DNA of 64,000 bases from Bryum argenteum (lineage: Eukaryota > Streptophyta > Bryopsida > Bryales > Bryaceae), in assembly GCA_037043015.1 (NCBI GenBank), contig CM073321.1, forward strand, positions 8,576,001-8,640,000. Direction: 5' to 3'. The translations under genes and the position numbers were made by a program. How positions within the stretch are numbered: the first letter of the stretch is position 1; each line of letters begins with the position of its first letter. Below the pieces are notes generated by a model that worked only from the letters and a program-made list of their open reading frames with translations, did not search any database and was not told the DNA's origin. This document shows positions 11,590 to 21,420 of the stretch, piece by piece.

Positions 11590-13300
11590 CTCCACAGCAT
11601 CGTCGGGTTGACAATCCAAGTCTGCAGGAGCATCTTCAGTTGTTGGATTGACCTCAACACGAGGACCCTCCTGCGATTCTTCCTCAACAATATTGTCGTG
11701 ACGATGATGCTGTACGGCAAGAGATTCTTGTAGTGCAGCCATCTCGGGCACCCAGAGGTCGACATGCCTCTCAACGGTGGATGGAATTGTTGACAAGTGG
11801 CAGAGAGGAGTCAACTCTATGCCTTCCTTGTTTGCAGAGGAGACTGCTCCACTGGTATCATCGACTCGACGATCAAGAGACACAACCAAAGTTGGAGCAG
11901 TCAAATCGGCAGTATGGAGTGATACCGCGGCGCCTTCATTGTCGGCTTGACGAACAGGTAACTCCAGTGCGGTTGGAGCCGCGCAGTCGGCAGTGCTGGA
12001 GGGGACAACAACACCTTCATCGTCGGTACGATGATTAGGGGACTCCACTGAGTTTGGAGCCGCGCAATCTGCAGTGCCGGAGGGGACATCAGCACCTTCA
12101 TCGTTGGCTTCACAATGAGGTGAGCCCGCAGGAGTTGTTCTTGCGCACTCGGCAGCATCGGGTGGAACCGCAGCTCCACCATCTTCAGAGCGATGATCCG
12201 AAGTCGCTTGAAGCGGCTGCTGCTTTGTTGGAGGAGGAGGCGGAGCCGATGTGCAAGGAAGAGGCAGTGGCATATTCAGGACCACGAGCTCAGCAAGAGG
12301 GTGGGACAATGTTGACACGGGAGGCATTGGTGTTGAGGGGGCGGATGTCGACGGAGGAAGCATTAGAGACGACAGAAGGGCGGCACGAAGATTGAGCCTG
12401 GTCTGGCTCAACAGCAACTGCATCTGTGCCATCTGAGCCTGGAGTTGTTCCACTATCTTGTCCAACTCAGCTTGCTTTTGAGCTAACCTCCTGTTTTCGG
12501 CCTTCACCTCCTCCTTCTCCTGAGTCCGCCTGATTCTCTTCGCTTTCCTTTCCTTGTCCTTCTTCCAATATCCCTTTTCAAACTTGATCCGCATGCCGTC
12601 GAGGGCCGTCATGATTTGTACTCCACAGCGTCCGGATCTACATGTTGAGGTCATCCTCGTCTGATGAGTGCGGTTTATCGAACTTGTCATCGCGTGGAAG
12701 ATTGATGATCTCTGAGGGACTCGGCACCCGTTCTTCAACGACTTCAGTCACAACTACATTGTCATCATCACCCACAACTTCGCGTGCCTGCGACTCGGGA
12801 TTATCTTGTCTGCCCTCGGCCCTCGCCAGCTAGACGCCCTATCTGCCTTTGCCTGCGGGGTGCCCGGTTTACCCTCGCCTATGGAATGTCATGTCTGCCC
12901 CTGCTTGCGGAATTCCCTGTCTGCCTTCGCTCCCGGAGGGCCATGTCTCTCCTCGCATGCGTGATGACCTGTCTGCCCACTGCGTCCTGACCATCGAGTC
13001 GACGATCCACAACAACTTGGCCTTCACCACGATTGGCCCCCATCATGCTGAGGCTCTATAGCCTCGCCCTGTTCCACCTGTTCCACCTGTTCCACCCCTA
13101 CACCGCCATGTCGGGTATCCACATCGTCATCTTGTATATTGTCGTCCAGACGATCGACCCTTACAACCCCTGCACCGTCTTGACAGAGATCCACAACATC
13201 GTCCTGTACATCGTCGTCCCAACGATGTGACCCCTGCTCCTGTTCGGAGTTAGGACAAGGTTCCCCGACAGGCTCCTCAGCATCGTCGGACCGACAATCC
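11590..13300. repeat. D-type palindromes embedded in coding repeats
   Basis: Imperfect palindromes with half-sites ATCGTCG/CGACGAT recur through the linker coding sequence: near 11,597, 11,693, 11,858, 11,937, 12,018, 12,093, 12,989, 13,139, 13,208 and 13,281. Several fall at the same place of successive protein repeats, where they encode xxxDDEG-like residues (for example HRTDDEG at about 12,020). Confidence 0.6.
12790..12985. repeat. Minisatellite of about 26 bp
   Basis: Six or seven diverged units, on the minus strand of the type GCAGACAGGGNATTCCGC plus a purine-rich end, for example GCAGACAGGTCATC and GCAGACATGACATTCC. It lies between the two long frames of the element D linker. Confidence 0.6.
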
Positions 13301-14003
13301 TCGACATTCTGAGGACCGCCTTGGACGACCACACCATGTTGTCCCACCTTTATCGCAGCCAAATCGAGGACAACATCATCTTGGACAGCATCCTCATGAT
13401 ATGAATCATAATTATGCACGTCTTCATCCTGTGAGGGCGCCGCCTCTTGGCCTTCCAAGGGATTGTCCCCCAAATGCATAATACCGTCCGCTTGTGCATC
13501 GCCATCCAAATCCTCCTCATCTAAATGATGGTTTTGTTGCGCCTCGTACTCCAAATCAGTCTCCATGTCGATGGGATTCTGAGATGAACTGGCCCCCTGA
13601 ACATCTATTGGTGCGAGGGGGAAAGCTCGCTTCAAATCCATCCTCGAGCAGACTCGGAATGTGTTCGTCCCAAATTGATTGATGCCGTGGATGCCTGGAT
13701 CATTGGTAACATGCGCTCCTACTTCTTCAGGTTGGTGCATTACTCCAAACCCACCTTCGGCTGGAGAGTCTAGATTCATCGGTGGCGACTGAGAAGAGTC
13801 GGAGTGCACTATTAAAGGACCCCGCATGACCGGACGAACGAAATCTATCGAATACGGCGAGTTCGAGTGCTTGAAATCGTTCATGTCAAGCCGTTCTGCA
13901 AGAGCCGAGATTTTGATTTCGCTCTTCACGTCTTCACGGTCTACAAACTCGTGGTAGTGAGCTCCAAACATCTGCCGTATACATGTCACTCTGTTAGATT
14001 ACA

Positions 14004-14175
14004 TAATCGTTGACCCGACGATAAAATTTAAGAACTATTAACGTACAAGACCCGTTACTATAGTAGATAAATAGTTTTAAACCACAGTTATACATGAACT
14101 TAGCGTCGTATTGACGATACTATAAAGCACAGAGTTGAAATAAATAGCTCAAGGTATCGTTGACACGACGATACC
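14004..14175. repeat. D-type palindromes in an intron
   Basis: Copies near 14,004 (ATCGTTGACCCGACGAT) and 14,155 (TATCGTTGACACGACGATA), with a half copy near 14,104. They lie between the donor at 14,199 and the next coding part (from 13,989). The same intron holds palindrome arrays in B (19.6-19.9 kb) and C (49.66-50.1 kb). Confidence 0.7.
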
Positions 14176-14199
14176 AAAGAATGGTATACGAGTGGTTAC

Positions 14200-15184
14200 C
14201 TTTCTAGCGAGGAGGAACTTCGCGCCCGCGTGAATGCTAATGACAATTTCCTTCACTGACGCGCACGCGGCAAGTATCTCGAAATAGAACTCCATGCCGA
14301 GCTCAGTCGGATACACCCGCCATTTTGCCTCCGTATTTCTGGAGGCCACTATAAAGTACAAGCAATTAGCTAATGTCTTATACCTCTTCTTGTCACACTT
14401 CTTCGCAGCTTTTCCTAAATCGCTTCCTTTCTTTTACAGGAAGAGAAGTGTCACGTCCAGTGCGGTCTTCCTGCTGCTGACGCTGTTTATTATTTCCGCC
14501 TTACTCAGTACGTAAGTGGACAGAGACGGCTCATACTAAGGAAGCTCTCTAGCTACAAACTTTGATGCAGCTTTCTGGTCTTCTTTTCCAGACAAGACGA
14601 TGAGCCAGACGTTCGGCTCCAAGATCTTGGGCTCTAGATGATGCCAAAGAAAGTCCAAGAATGGGTCGACGGCTCCGCTCGTCTCGGTCACTGGCAAGCG
14701 TGGGACATTGCGCAAGTCTAGAAGTGCCAGATTCACCTCACGTGAAGTGTAGGTGTAATGGCTGCTCGTGACTAAAGCCTTCGATTTGAAGTCTAGCCCT
14801 CTGATTTGCACACTCTCAAGAGGCTCTTTCGGATGGTACTTCAGCGTCATGAACCTCCTGTACATGTGCACCACCTCTGGATGCGGTTGCTCCAACTCGA
14901 CCGCATTTTTTGTCTTTGCCTCGTTGCGGAGGCGCTTCCTGTAGTACTCCGCGCTAGAATATGTCAAGAGAAAATCCCAGCTCGCCGATGTGAACCGGTG
15001 TCTGATCTTCCACGCCTTCCATGTGGCATCAATAGTGTCGCCGCTGCCGTCGATAAGCTCGAGGGAGGGCTTGATTGGAATGATATCCTCAAGCACAACT
15101 TTCTTGCGGTTCTTTCTCTCCACCCAATCGACGCACGCAAGGTTGTCCGCCACAAGCACTTGAGATCTCCCAACAGTCACTTTT
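14200..15184 (-). pseudogene. Gene 1 of element D: methyltransferase-like core exon, interrupted by element B
   Basis: One frame runs from the insertion point to the donor at 14,199 with two in-frame stops (TAG, TAA) and no shift. It contains CVDWVERKNRKK, IKPSLELIDG, LALLDLRNVPR and TELGMEFYFEIL, then VISIHAGAKFLLA. These equal DLGLIDLRAVPG and FLSIMGGTKPMLAG in B. In circularly permuted beta-class DNA methyltransferases the order is catalytic [DNS]PP[YF], then motif X, then the SAM-binding DxFxGSG motif. DLRxVP and GG/AGxKxxLA sit in that order, but both are degenerate, so activity is doubtful. The exon continues upstream at 33,774. Confidence 0.6.
15181..15184. other. Target-site duplication TTTT, left
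   Basis: TTTT directly before the terminal inverted repeat; its partner is 33,770-33,773. Confidence 0.8.
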
Positions 15185-15212
15185 AACACGTAATTCGTTA
15201 TAATGGGAATAT
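15185..15212 (+). repeat. Terminal inverted repeat, left end of element B
   Basis: A 28-bp perfect inverted match to 33,742-33,769. Close relatives begin at 45,658 (element C left end) and bound the miniature element at 60,627-60,983. Confidence 0.93.
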
Positions 15213-15408
15213 ATACTGATTTTGGTAATTAGGGAGACTTCCATTTAGATCGATTCTGACCTGATTAGTTACCAAATCACCAGGTTTTTACTGATAACGA
15301 TGAATTTTCTCAATATAAAAGACAATACTAGTAAAGATTTCAAAACGCAAGCTAAGAAATATGCTACCCCAAGAGTAAATTGTATTCATATGAAAGCACA
15401 AATACAAT

Positions 15409-16219
15409 TTATTGGTGTAATTGTAGACCTCCAACAGGTAGGCACTAAATTAATCTACCAATTACGACGTGGCGGAGAAGAGGTATCACCAGAAGTATCA
15501 TTCTTAGTGAATCGAGGGTCGTCACTACGAGTGTATTTAGAGAAGGCAGGTTCGTCCATCTCCATAAGCCCACCACTTCTACGACGCTGCGGCACGTCTC
15601 CGTAATAGACGGTGAGACTCGATCGAAAATCGTGTTGGATGAACGCGAGTGTTTGCCCCAAGAGATAAGGAGCAATGAGCCCCAGTATTTGGCAAGGAAC
15701 TATTTAGCTCGAGACGAGCTAAATAGGCACGGGCGTCGACGACGGGGTTGCGGGATACAGCATCACCTTGGGGTGCCGCTACAACCGAGGTCATAACACC
15801 GATTCGATCATTGCCGGTTGCAATAATCGGGTTGAATCTCAATAGGGGACCGTTGACTACACCATCATCGTCATTATCCATGTCCTCCTTCGTGTAGTCT
15901 CTGACCGACGATCGTCCTGAGCAAAGTAGATAAGCCGTCCCCGCATTCGTTCTGAGAAAGTTCTGGAGTCGTCACTTGTAATGGAATCCTCTGAAACCGT
16001 CGAAGGACCAATTACAAGATTCGCTTGCAAAGCACATGATGCATGTGGAGAGAGCTGACGTCCAACAGCAGCAACCTGGTTCATAAACACAACCATATTA
16101 GCAAGTGAGTCCAAGACGCTAAGTGCAATGAAAAAGGTACACAAAATAAGAACGCATATAATCATGTATGTCGAGGGTGGATTCACCAATCGATCTACAT
16201 AATATCTGGATCTAAGCAA
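15409..16219 (-). pseudogene. Gene 2 of element B: C-terminal exon(s)
   Basis: Homologous to 45,916-46,433 in element C: GPSTVSEDS, SRTFSERMRGRLIYFAQ, then VRDYTKEDMDNDDDGVV in a shifted frame, an embedded palindrome encoding LARLELN (about 15,703-15,723), and a terminal VGGLQLHQ followed by TAA at 15,409-15,411. The C copy ends GGLQLHQSVN in the same place. The gene ends 224 bp from the element end. Whether this belongs to the HAD-like protein or is its own small gene is not clear. At least one frame change near 15.88 kb makes this copy doubtful. Confidence 0.5.
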
Positions 16220-16277
16220 TCGTTAAACATAAGCGTTCCTAGGGTAAAAACCAGAACAATACCACTGATAAAAGAAT

Positions 16278-17108
16278 TTAAGGCAAATTCTTCCCACTGA
16301 TTCGGTCCTGATTCCACATATATGGAAGATTACGGCTCAAGAGCATATACAACTCTGAGTCCTTCGACAGTTCATTTTGCGTGGGTCTACGATGGCGCAT
16401 AGTCTCGGCGAAATTTTCAGGACCGTTCAAATGCACGGAAAGACATATCTCGCCTATCCTCTTCAAGAAGTCGGACTTTGGATCCTCGAGACAGGAATGG
16501 TTCCACGGAACAGTGAAAAGTGTGTTCTTTGTGGGAACCGCAATGCAAGTCTCGGGCTTCGAATCGACAATGAGCAAGTTGTCGTCATTGAAATTGGCAC
16601 CCTTCCTAGGATACAACCGCCGTCGAGGATATTTTAAGAGGATGGGATTTGTCGTGCCGGGGTACTTGGCGAATGCGTAATTCTTCAACAACAGATTATC
16701 GCATTGGTTGGAAGCCAAGACAAGTCCAGGGGCAGCGTCTGACTTCGAGAACAAAAAGGAGCAGAGTCCATGTACAACCTTAGGATCTACGGTACTCCAG
16801 ACGTGGACGTGGCAGAACAAATTAAGTAAGCGAAGGAACCCTGTCAACCCGGGACGACAGTAGACGACCCTCCCGGCAACTAAGGTTGGGACGGTGGAGG
16901 AAAACACCGGAGGATTATTGGGATCCGGAAAAGACAGGCACTCGGCAGGCTTTGGGGTAGACACAGAGGCCATCGAACATAGAACCCCATCCAGCTCCAA
17001 CATCACATTCAACCACTTGGGCTTGGACCGTAAAAGACTGCGGGAGATATGCGTAATGGGAAGCTCGGGCGAGATACGCTGTTTGGGATGTTTGGACGGA
17101 CCTGCCTG
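16278..17108 (-). CDS. Gene 2 of element B: FCP1/HAD-phosphatase-like protein
   Basis: The exon begins after the acceptor tcaatgcag. In order it shows KPKWLNVMLELDGVLCS (motif I), VVYCRPGLTGFLRLLN, CHVHVWSTVDPKVV (motif II with Ser/Thr), NPILLKYPRRRLYPRKG, and DDNLLIVDSKPETC (acidic motif III). This is the layout of the FCP1/SCP-type HAD domain, which removes phosphates from phospho-Ser/Thr proteins such as the RNA polymerase II tail. The usual nucleophile DxD is ELD here, ELN in element C and DVN in element D, so catalysis is doubtful and binding or regulation is more likely. The frame is open for about 277 codons, the best preserved reading frame of element B. Confidence 0.7.
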   Translation of the reverse strand, partial: QAGPSKHPKQRISPELPITHISRSLLRSKPKWLNVMLELDGVLCSMASVSTPKPAECLSFPDPNNPPVFSSTVPTLVAGRVVYCRPGLTGFLRLLNLFCHVHVWSTVDPKVVHGLCSFLFSKSDAAPGLVLASNQCDNLLLKNYAFAKYPGTTNPILLKYPRRRLYPRKGANFNDDNLLIVDSKPETCIAVPTKNTLFTVPWNHSCLEDPKSDFLKRIGEICLSVHLNGPENFAETMRHRRPTQNELSKDSELYMLLSRNLPYMWNQDRISGKNLP

Positions 17109-17162
17109 CATTGAGGGAACACGTAACAATGGCAAATGGTATTAAAACAAGAGGGTGTGTAC

Positions 17163-17456
17163 CTTGCAAAATCTTTGAGTATGCAAAGAATCGGCAAAGA
17201 CTGATTGGGTGCGAACCGCCACACCCGAGGTAACATGAGGTGGTTGGTGGGGGATTTTGAAGCAATCGGACGGAACAAGGTATTCAGAAGGGGGGCCTGA
17301 TAGAAAAGGACGAAGTTTAGGGCCTTGTGATGAGAAGGACGCAGACTCACTGAAGATAAAAACTGATTTGAAAGAAAAGAGTCTCAATATTATTGAATGA
17401 TGTTTCAATAAGTACAACGATAATAATTGTACTATGTACAAAAAGCGAAACAGCAT
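17163..17456 (-). CDS. Gene 2 of element B: 5' exon
   Basis: A donor (TTTGCAAG then GTACAC, at 17,162) joins in frame to the acceptor at 17,109, giving SLHTQRFCKAGPSKHPK. Element C has the same junction (about 46,943 to 46,891, AFHKARLSK). Conserved words gcgtcctt, ctatcagg and ccccaccaaccacct occur in both leaders. The true start codon is uncertain: an open frame runs from an ATG at 17,456, but the leader may be partly untranslated. Confidence 0.45.
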
Positions 17457-17483
17457 CCAATAATTTGGAGACTACTCGTCGAC

Positions 17484-17510
17484 CTACTCGCCGCCATCGG
17501 TGCCGGACTC
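17484..17510 (-). CDS. Gene 1 of element B: last coding exon (9 codons)
   Basis: A 27-nt exon after the acceptor cttgtttgacag: ESGTDGGE then TAG. Element C has an identical arrangement (ESGIDDGE then TAG, 47,253-47,279). This marks the end of gene 1 and separates it from gene 2. The upstream donor is at 17,603 (GAG then GTTAGT). Confidence 0.6.
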   Translation of the reverse strand, partial: ESGTDGGE

Positions 17511-17855
17511 CTGTCAAACAAGGAGCGCCGGCTTTAAGATTACTAAATGCAAAAACTTCAAGAGATGAGGGAATAGCAGAGCAAGGAAAGGATAGTAACT
17601 AACCTCTGGATTTGCCGGTGAAGTTATAGCCGTCTCAGTAGCAGCCCCGGGAGAGTCAAGGGAAGGAAGAACATCGGTCGCAGGCACGGGAGAGTCAAGG
17701 GCAGGAACAACTTCGGTAGCAGCCACGGGAGAGTGGGTCGGCGTCGGCGCTGCCTCAATCGGGACATCAGCCTCTTTCGCCGGCTTCTCCGAAATCTCGA
17801 GGGGTATGGGGCGGGGTGCGATCTCGGTTCAAAGAACAATAGGAGGTCTGTGGAG

Positions 17856-17970
17856 GCGCGACGATGGTCAGTTGTGCAGCGCGACGATGGGAGGTTGTGG
17901 AGGCGCGACGATGGTCGGGCCGTGCGGCGCGACGATGGGAGGTTGTGGAGGCGCGACGATGGGCGGTGGA
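17856..17970. repeat. 24-bp tandem repeat in coding sequence
   Basis: Five units of GCGCGACGATGG plus 12 variable bases, starting at 17,856, 17,879, 17,903, 17,927 and 17,951. On the coding strand they give HRRASTTSHRRAARPDHRRA. The unit is absent from the element C homologue. Confidence 0.85.
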
Positions 17971-18875
17971 CTCGCGTCGCGAATCTTTGGCGAGGTTGAT
18001 CGGGGTTGATGGAAGCAATGGGGACAGGAAAACTAGGCAGTTGGGATAAGATATTCCCGAATGACTGAAACATCTGCTCCATCTTGCCTAGTGCCATGCG
18101 GGTCTCGGACTGAGAGCTCAGGAAAGTGGACTCCAATTTCTCCACTCGAGCGATGTCTTCTAACCTTTGCCTCTCTCTTGCCGCTTCTCTCTCTGCTTCT
18201 TCCTTTGCCTTGCGAGCCTTCTGAACCTCCTTCTCTTGCCGCTTCTGAGCTCGCTTCTGATCCTTCGTGAGCAAAGGGGCGACAACTTCCACTTTCACTG
18301 GTGGTTGTGAAGGCTCTCCTTCCTCCGTGAGCAGAGGCATGACAGGAAGAAGAGGATCATCCTCAGCCCTCAAAGGCTTTGGAGAACTAGGCTCTTCCGA
18401 GAAATCATAGAACCGGACTACTTTGGTATCCTCCGGCTCGTCCTCGTACTTCCAAACACCTTTCACTAACCATTTGTCATACTTCCCCTTCTCAATCTGC
18501 CTCCTGGGAGGGCTCCACGGGCGCTGGGGAGAAGGGGCCAATGTAGTCTCCTGCTGGGATGGATCATGAGCCACCTCGTCGTCTAAGGTCATGGCCGCGA
18601 GATCAGCATCATCACCTTGGTCATCGTCATCCCCGTCGCCATCGCCCGCACCCTCATTATCGTCATGGTCTGACGAGTCAGAGCTGTCGGATGATGATCC
18701 ATCCCGTGGCACACGCTCTTGCCCAGGTTCTTCATCGTCTTCGCCAAAGAAATCCCGGTAGATCCCATCGTTCGAGTTCTTTGAACGAACCTCCCTTCGA
18801 AACCCCGGGGGTGGAACCGTGTGCTGAACCGGAGTCCCAGCGGCCCCAATGTCGACGACCCCAGGAGACTGCTCG

Positions 18876-18897
18876 ATTAGCTCGACTCGAGCTAAAT
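18876..18897. repeat. B palindrome inside coding sequence
   Basis: Half-site ATTAGCTCGA around one base within gene 1; the coding strand gives DLARVELI. The homologous codons of element C (48,884-48,904) hold a C-type palindrome instead (LGRIDLN). Confidence 0.8.
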
Positions 18898-19591
18898 CCT
18901 CTTCCGATGGAGGACCACGTCGCAAGCGCCGGAGGGGGGGCTCTCAATGTCCCCAACGACATCGCAGGCCCCAAAGTTGGCTTCGAGCGCCCTCCGTGCT
19001 TGAGGCACAGAAGCGCTCGGACCGAGAAGCCTCTCCCGCTCGCGCCTCAGAAGAAGAACGCTTGGTAGATTCGCGGGGAGGGGCGTGCGTGTGATCGCGG
19101 CCATGTGATGCAGAAGACCGAGCTCGACCGCTTCCACGACCCTGAGACGGAGCACGAGCAGTACCACGACCACGAGGGGGAGCACGAGCAGCACTAGACG
19201 GAATTGCCACCGCAGCCCAGTCAATTGCGGGAGGAGAAACCAGAGGAACAGCTGAATCCATGGGGGAATTCATCCCAGCCGGAGAAGAAGGATCACCTTC
19301 ATCTTCATCCTCGTGCTCAGAAGCGGAAGAGTCGTCGCTTGCAGGCTGGGTGCTCTTCTTCTTAGACATCCTCTTCTTCCCCTTCTTCGTCCCTTCAGCA
19401 GAAGGCTTGGGACCGCGATTCGCTTCTGGATTGACGTATGCTGCGACGTTGATATCGTTGTAGTCGAGATGCTGGTAATCCGACGCAGCATTCGTATAAG
19501 CCTCCTTCTCAGTCTCGCTGATAACAACATATGTCTCAGCCTGGCACATCTGTAAGAAGGCGAGAGAAACATATAAGAAGAGTAAGAAGAA

Positions 19592-19890
19592 ATAGCTCGA
19601 CTCGAGCTAAAAGGCCATGAACAAATTACATTATGAAGAGATATAAGCATGGGAGTGTTTAGCTCGAAGCGAGCTAAATAGGCATGAGAGTGTTTAGCTC
19701 GAGTCGAGCTAAACAGGCATGAGAGTGTTTAGCTCGACTCGAGCTAAACAGGCATGAGAGTGTTTAGCTCGACTCGAGCTAAACAGCCATGAGAGTGTTC
19801 GGCTCGACCTGAGCTAAACGAGCATAAGATCGTTTAGCTCGAGTCGAGCTAAACGAGCATGGGATCGTTTAGCTCGACTCGAGCTAAACG
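19592..19890. repeat. B palindromes, 35-bp tandem array in an intron
   Basis: Eight copies; seven of them start at 19,658, 19,693, 19,728, 19,763, 19,798, 19,833 and 19,868, exactly 35 bp apart. They lie in the intron 19,550-19,933 of gene 1. The homologous introns of C and D carry C-type and D-type palindromes. Confidence 0.9.
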
Positions 19891-19933
19891 AGCTTGTGGA
19901 ATTCAAATTAAAAGAAAGGAGCAATGTACTTAC

Positions 19934-21281
19934 AATTCCAGCCAACATTGGCTTTGTGCCACCCATAATCGATAGAAACTTCCCTCCCGGAGATGAGAAC
20001 ATCTTCAGCACACGACAGTAGAACTCCAATCGGAGCTCGGTATCACTGAGACTAAGGTGGTGTTCTCTGTACGCGCCGGGCTTCGAGTACAGGGGCAACT
20101 CTGGAGCGTAGAATACAGAGGGAATCGCATCCAACACACTCTGAGCATGGCTGCTTTTCTTGACAAGAAAGAGGAGGGGGAGCAAGTGCTTCTCTGAAGC
20201 TTTTCCCTCTGCGATGCCGTTAAAACGCTCGTTGCTGGCCGGCATGTAGTTGGCAGCCTTGCGAGAGTACCCGTCCTTCAACTTCTTGTCGACGTAAACC
20301 ATTGCCTGGCAGTTACGGTCGACGTTGGAGGTGATGAACATCCAAACCTCGGGATTCTTGATGTGAGGATCGGTCACGGTGTCTGCCCACACATCAAGGA
20401 ATTCCTGAAAGTATGGACTCTCTGTGTCGTCCACTCTACTTCCGCTCCCCGGGACAGCTCGCAAATCAATCAAGCCTAAATCACACTTACTTGATTGGTT
20501 CCAGACGTAGTCCTTGTCCCAACTCCCGAATTTAAACTCGGAAGAGTGAAAGAGCCGCGTGTAAACAGTCGGTTCAGGAGGTTGAAACGTCCCTTTGACA
20601 TCCAGGAACTTCTTGAAGAACTCAAATTTGCATATTCCGATATCTCACCGCACTCTCTATTCTTCGTCTGCGCTTTTGGCGGTAGAGGTGAAGAACGAGT
20701 CGCCCGGGACCGAGAGAAGCATGGACATAGTCCGACGAGTCGATTGTATTCCACCTTAAACTTCCTCCAGTTGTCGACGTTGAAGTGCCACTCGGAGTCG
20801 AACAAACCGAGCGAGGGCTTGAGGTTGTGCAGTTCCCTCGCGACAGTGTTCTTCCTCTTCCGATTCTCCACCCACCGCTTTGCACTCATGCACCGGAAGT
20901 ATTTCTTCGCGAGCTTCCTCACGGCCACCTTGGGGTAGGGCAACGTTCGATCCGAGTCTCGTTCGGCAAGTCTTTGCGCCAACACCTCGAGGTTCTCCGC
21001 GTCCAATCGCCCCATCCCCTTGAAGAACTCCCCTGTTCAAGGAGAACTTCTTTGAGGCGGTTTCCCGTCTTTCGCCCGATTGAATGGGAGCTCGGTGTCG
21101 GGGTCGATCGCTCTCCGAGATCGTAGCTGATGATGAACCTCTTCCACAACTCGTAGACGTCGTCGGGAGATGTGATGATGAGGAGCTCGTTGCGAAGGTC
21201 GGACGGTCCGACGATCTTGTCCTTCACGTTATTGTTGTTGATGCTTTGATGAACCTCTTCACCATAGCGGCCCGCGAATGC
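19934..21281 (-). pseudogene. Gene 1 of element B: methyltransferase-like core exon
   Basis: The exon runs from the acceptor gctttctgcag to a donor (GGAATT then GTAAGT). Segments in order: LIITSPDDVYELWKRFI, LPYPKVAVRKLAKKYFRC, RKRKNTVARELHNLKPSL, GLIDLRAVPG (place of catalytic [DNS]PP[YF]), NPEVWMFITSNVDRNCQ, FYAPELPLYSKPGAYRE (like motif X), TELRLEFYCRVLKMFSSP, then GKFLSIMGGTKPMLAG (place of the SAM loop DxFxGSG). The order fits beta-class N6/N4 methyltransferases, which in bacteria and phages are often fused to ParB-like domains. Frame changes near 21,115, 21,000 and 20,565 make this copy non-functional. Element C is the better guide. Confidence 0.6.
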
Positions 21282-21322
21282 CTGCAGAAAGCCAAACTAT
21301 TAAGAAACAACCTATCTTTGTT

Positions 21323-21343
21323 TTAGCTCGAGTCGAGCTAAAA
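21323..21343. repeat. B palindrome in intron after the ParB-like exon
   Basis: One copy in the intron 21,282-21,420. The matching introns in C (51.5-51.6 kb) and D (about 34,175) also carry palindromes. Confidence 0.85.
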
Positions 21344-21420
21344 CGACATCCCAAACACGCGTCGACAGAAAAATGCAACCAAAGCCAACCAGGAAATGCA
21401 AGGATGAGGTAATGTCATAC

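Larger units (their letters stand above)
11243..13989 (-). pseudogene. Gene 1 of element D: charged linker/C-terminal region
   Basis: Two long minus-strand frames: 13,989-13,024 (321 codons, very acidic, with HYHEFVDREDVKSEIKISA near its start) and 12,738-11,557 (393 codons, basic then repeat-rich). The second contains a coiled-coil-like stretch EKEEVKAENRRLAQKQAELD, followed by imperfect 30-odd-residue repeats with TADCAAP cores. This corresponds in position to the linkers at 17.6-19.5 kb (B) and 47.4-49.6 kb (C), which also have KR-rich coiled coils. Start and end are approximate. The region is unusually rich in short repeats that double as D palindromes. Confidence 0.5.
10422..15184. mobile_element. 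Element D, left part (3' half of gene 1 and gene 2)
   Basis: Minus-strand coding remnants in the order methyltransferase-like core, linker, HAD-like protein. They match elements B and C in order but carry the D palindrome (half-site TATCGTCG). The part upstream of 15,184 continues at 33,770, because element B is inserted between the two. Confidence 0.75.
17604..19549 (-). pseudogene. Gene 1 of element B: end of methyltransferase-like fold and charged linker
   Basis: The exon starts after a pyrimidine-rich acceptor ending cttacag. Joined to the previous exon it reads PMLAGI-MCQAETYVVISE, as expected for the strand and acidic turn after the SAM-binding loop (compare GI-MLNLQTHIVYEDKDE in element C). 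It then passes through KKGKKRMSKKKS and Arg/Ser-rich text, a frame change near 18.93 kb, and a 433-codon frame (18,925-17,624) with very acidic stretches, WLVKGVWKYEDEP, FYDFSEEP and a KR/E-rich coiled coil (KDQKRAQKRQEKEVQKARK). C has GVWN, FFDFPDEP and KDAKRAQRQKK in the same order. It is probably a disordered nuclear linker. Confidence 0.55.
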
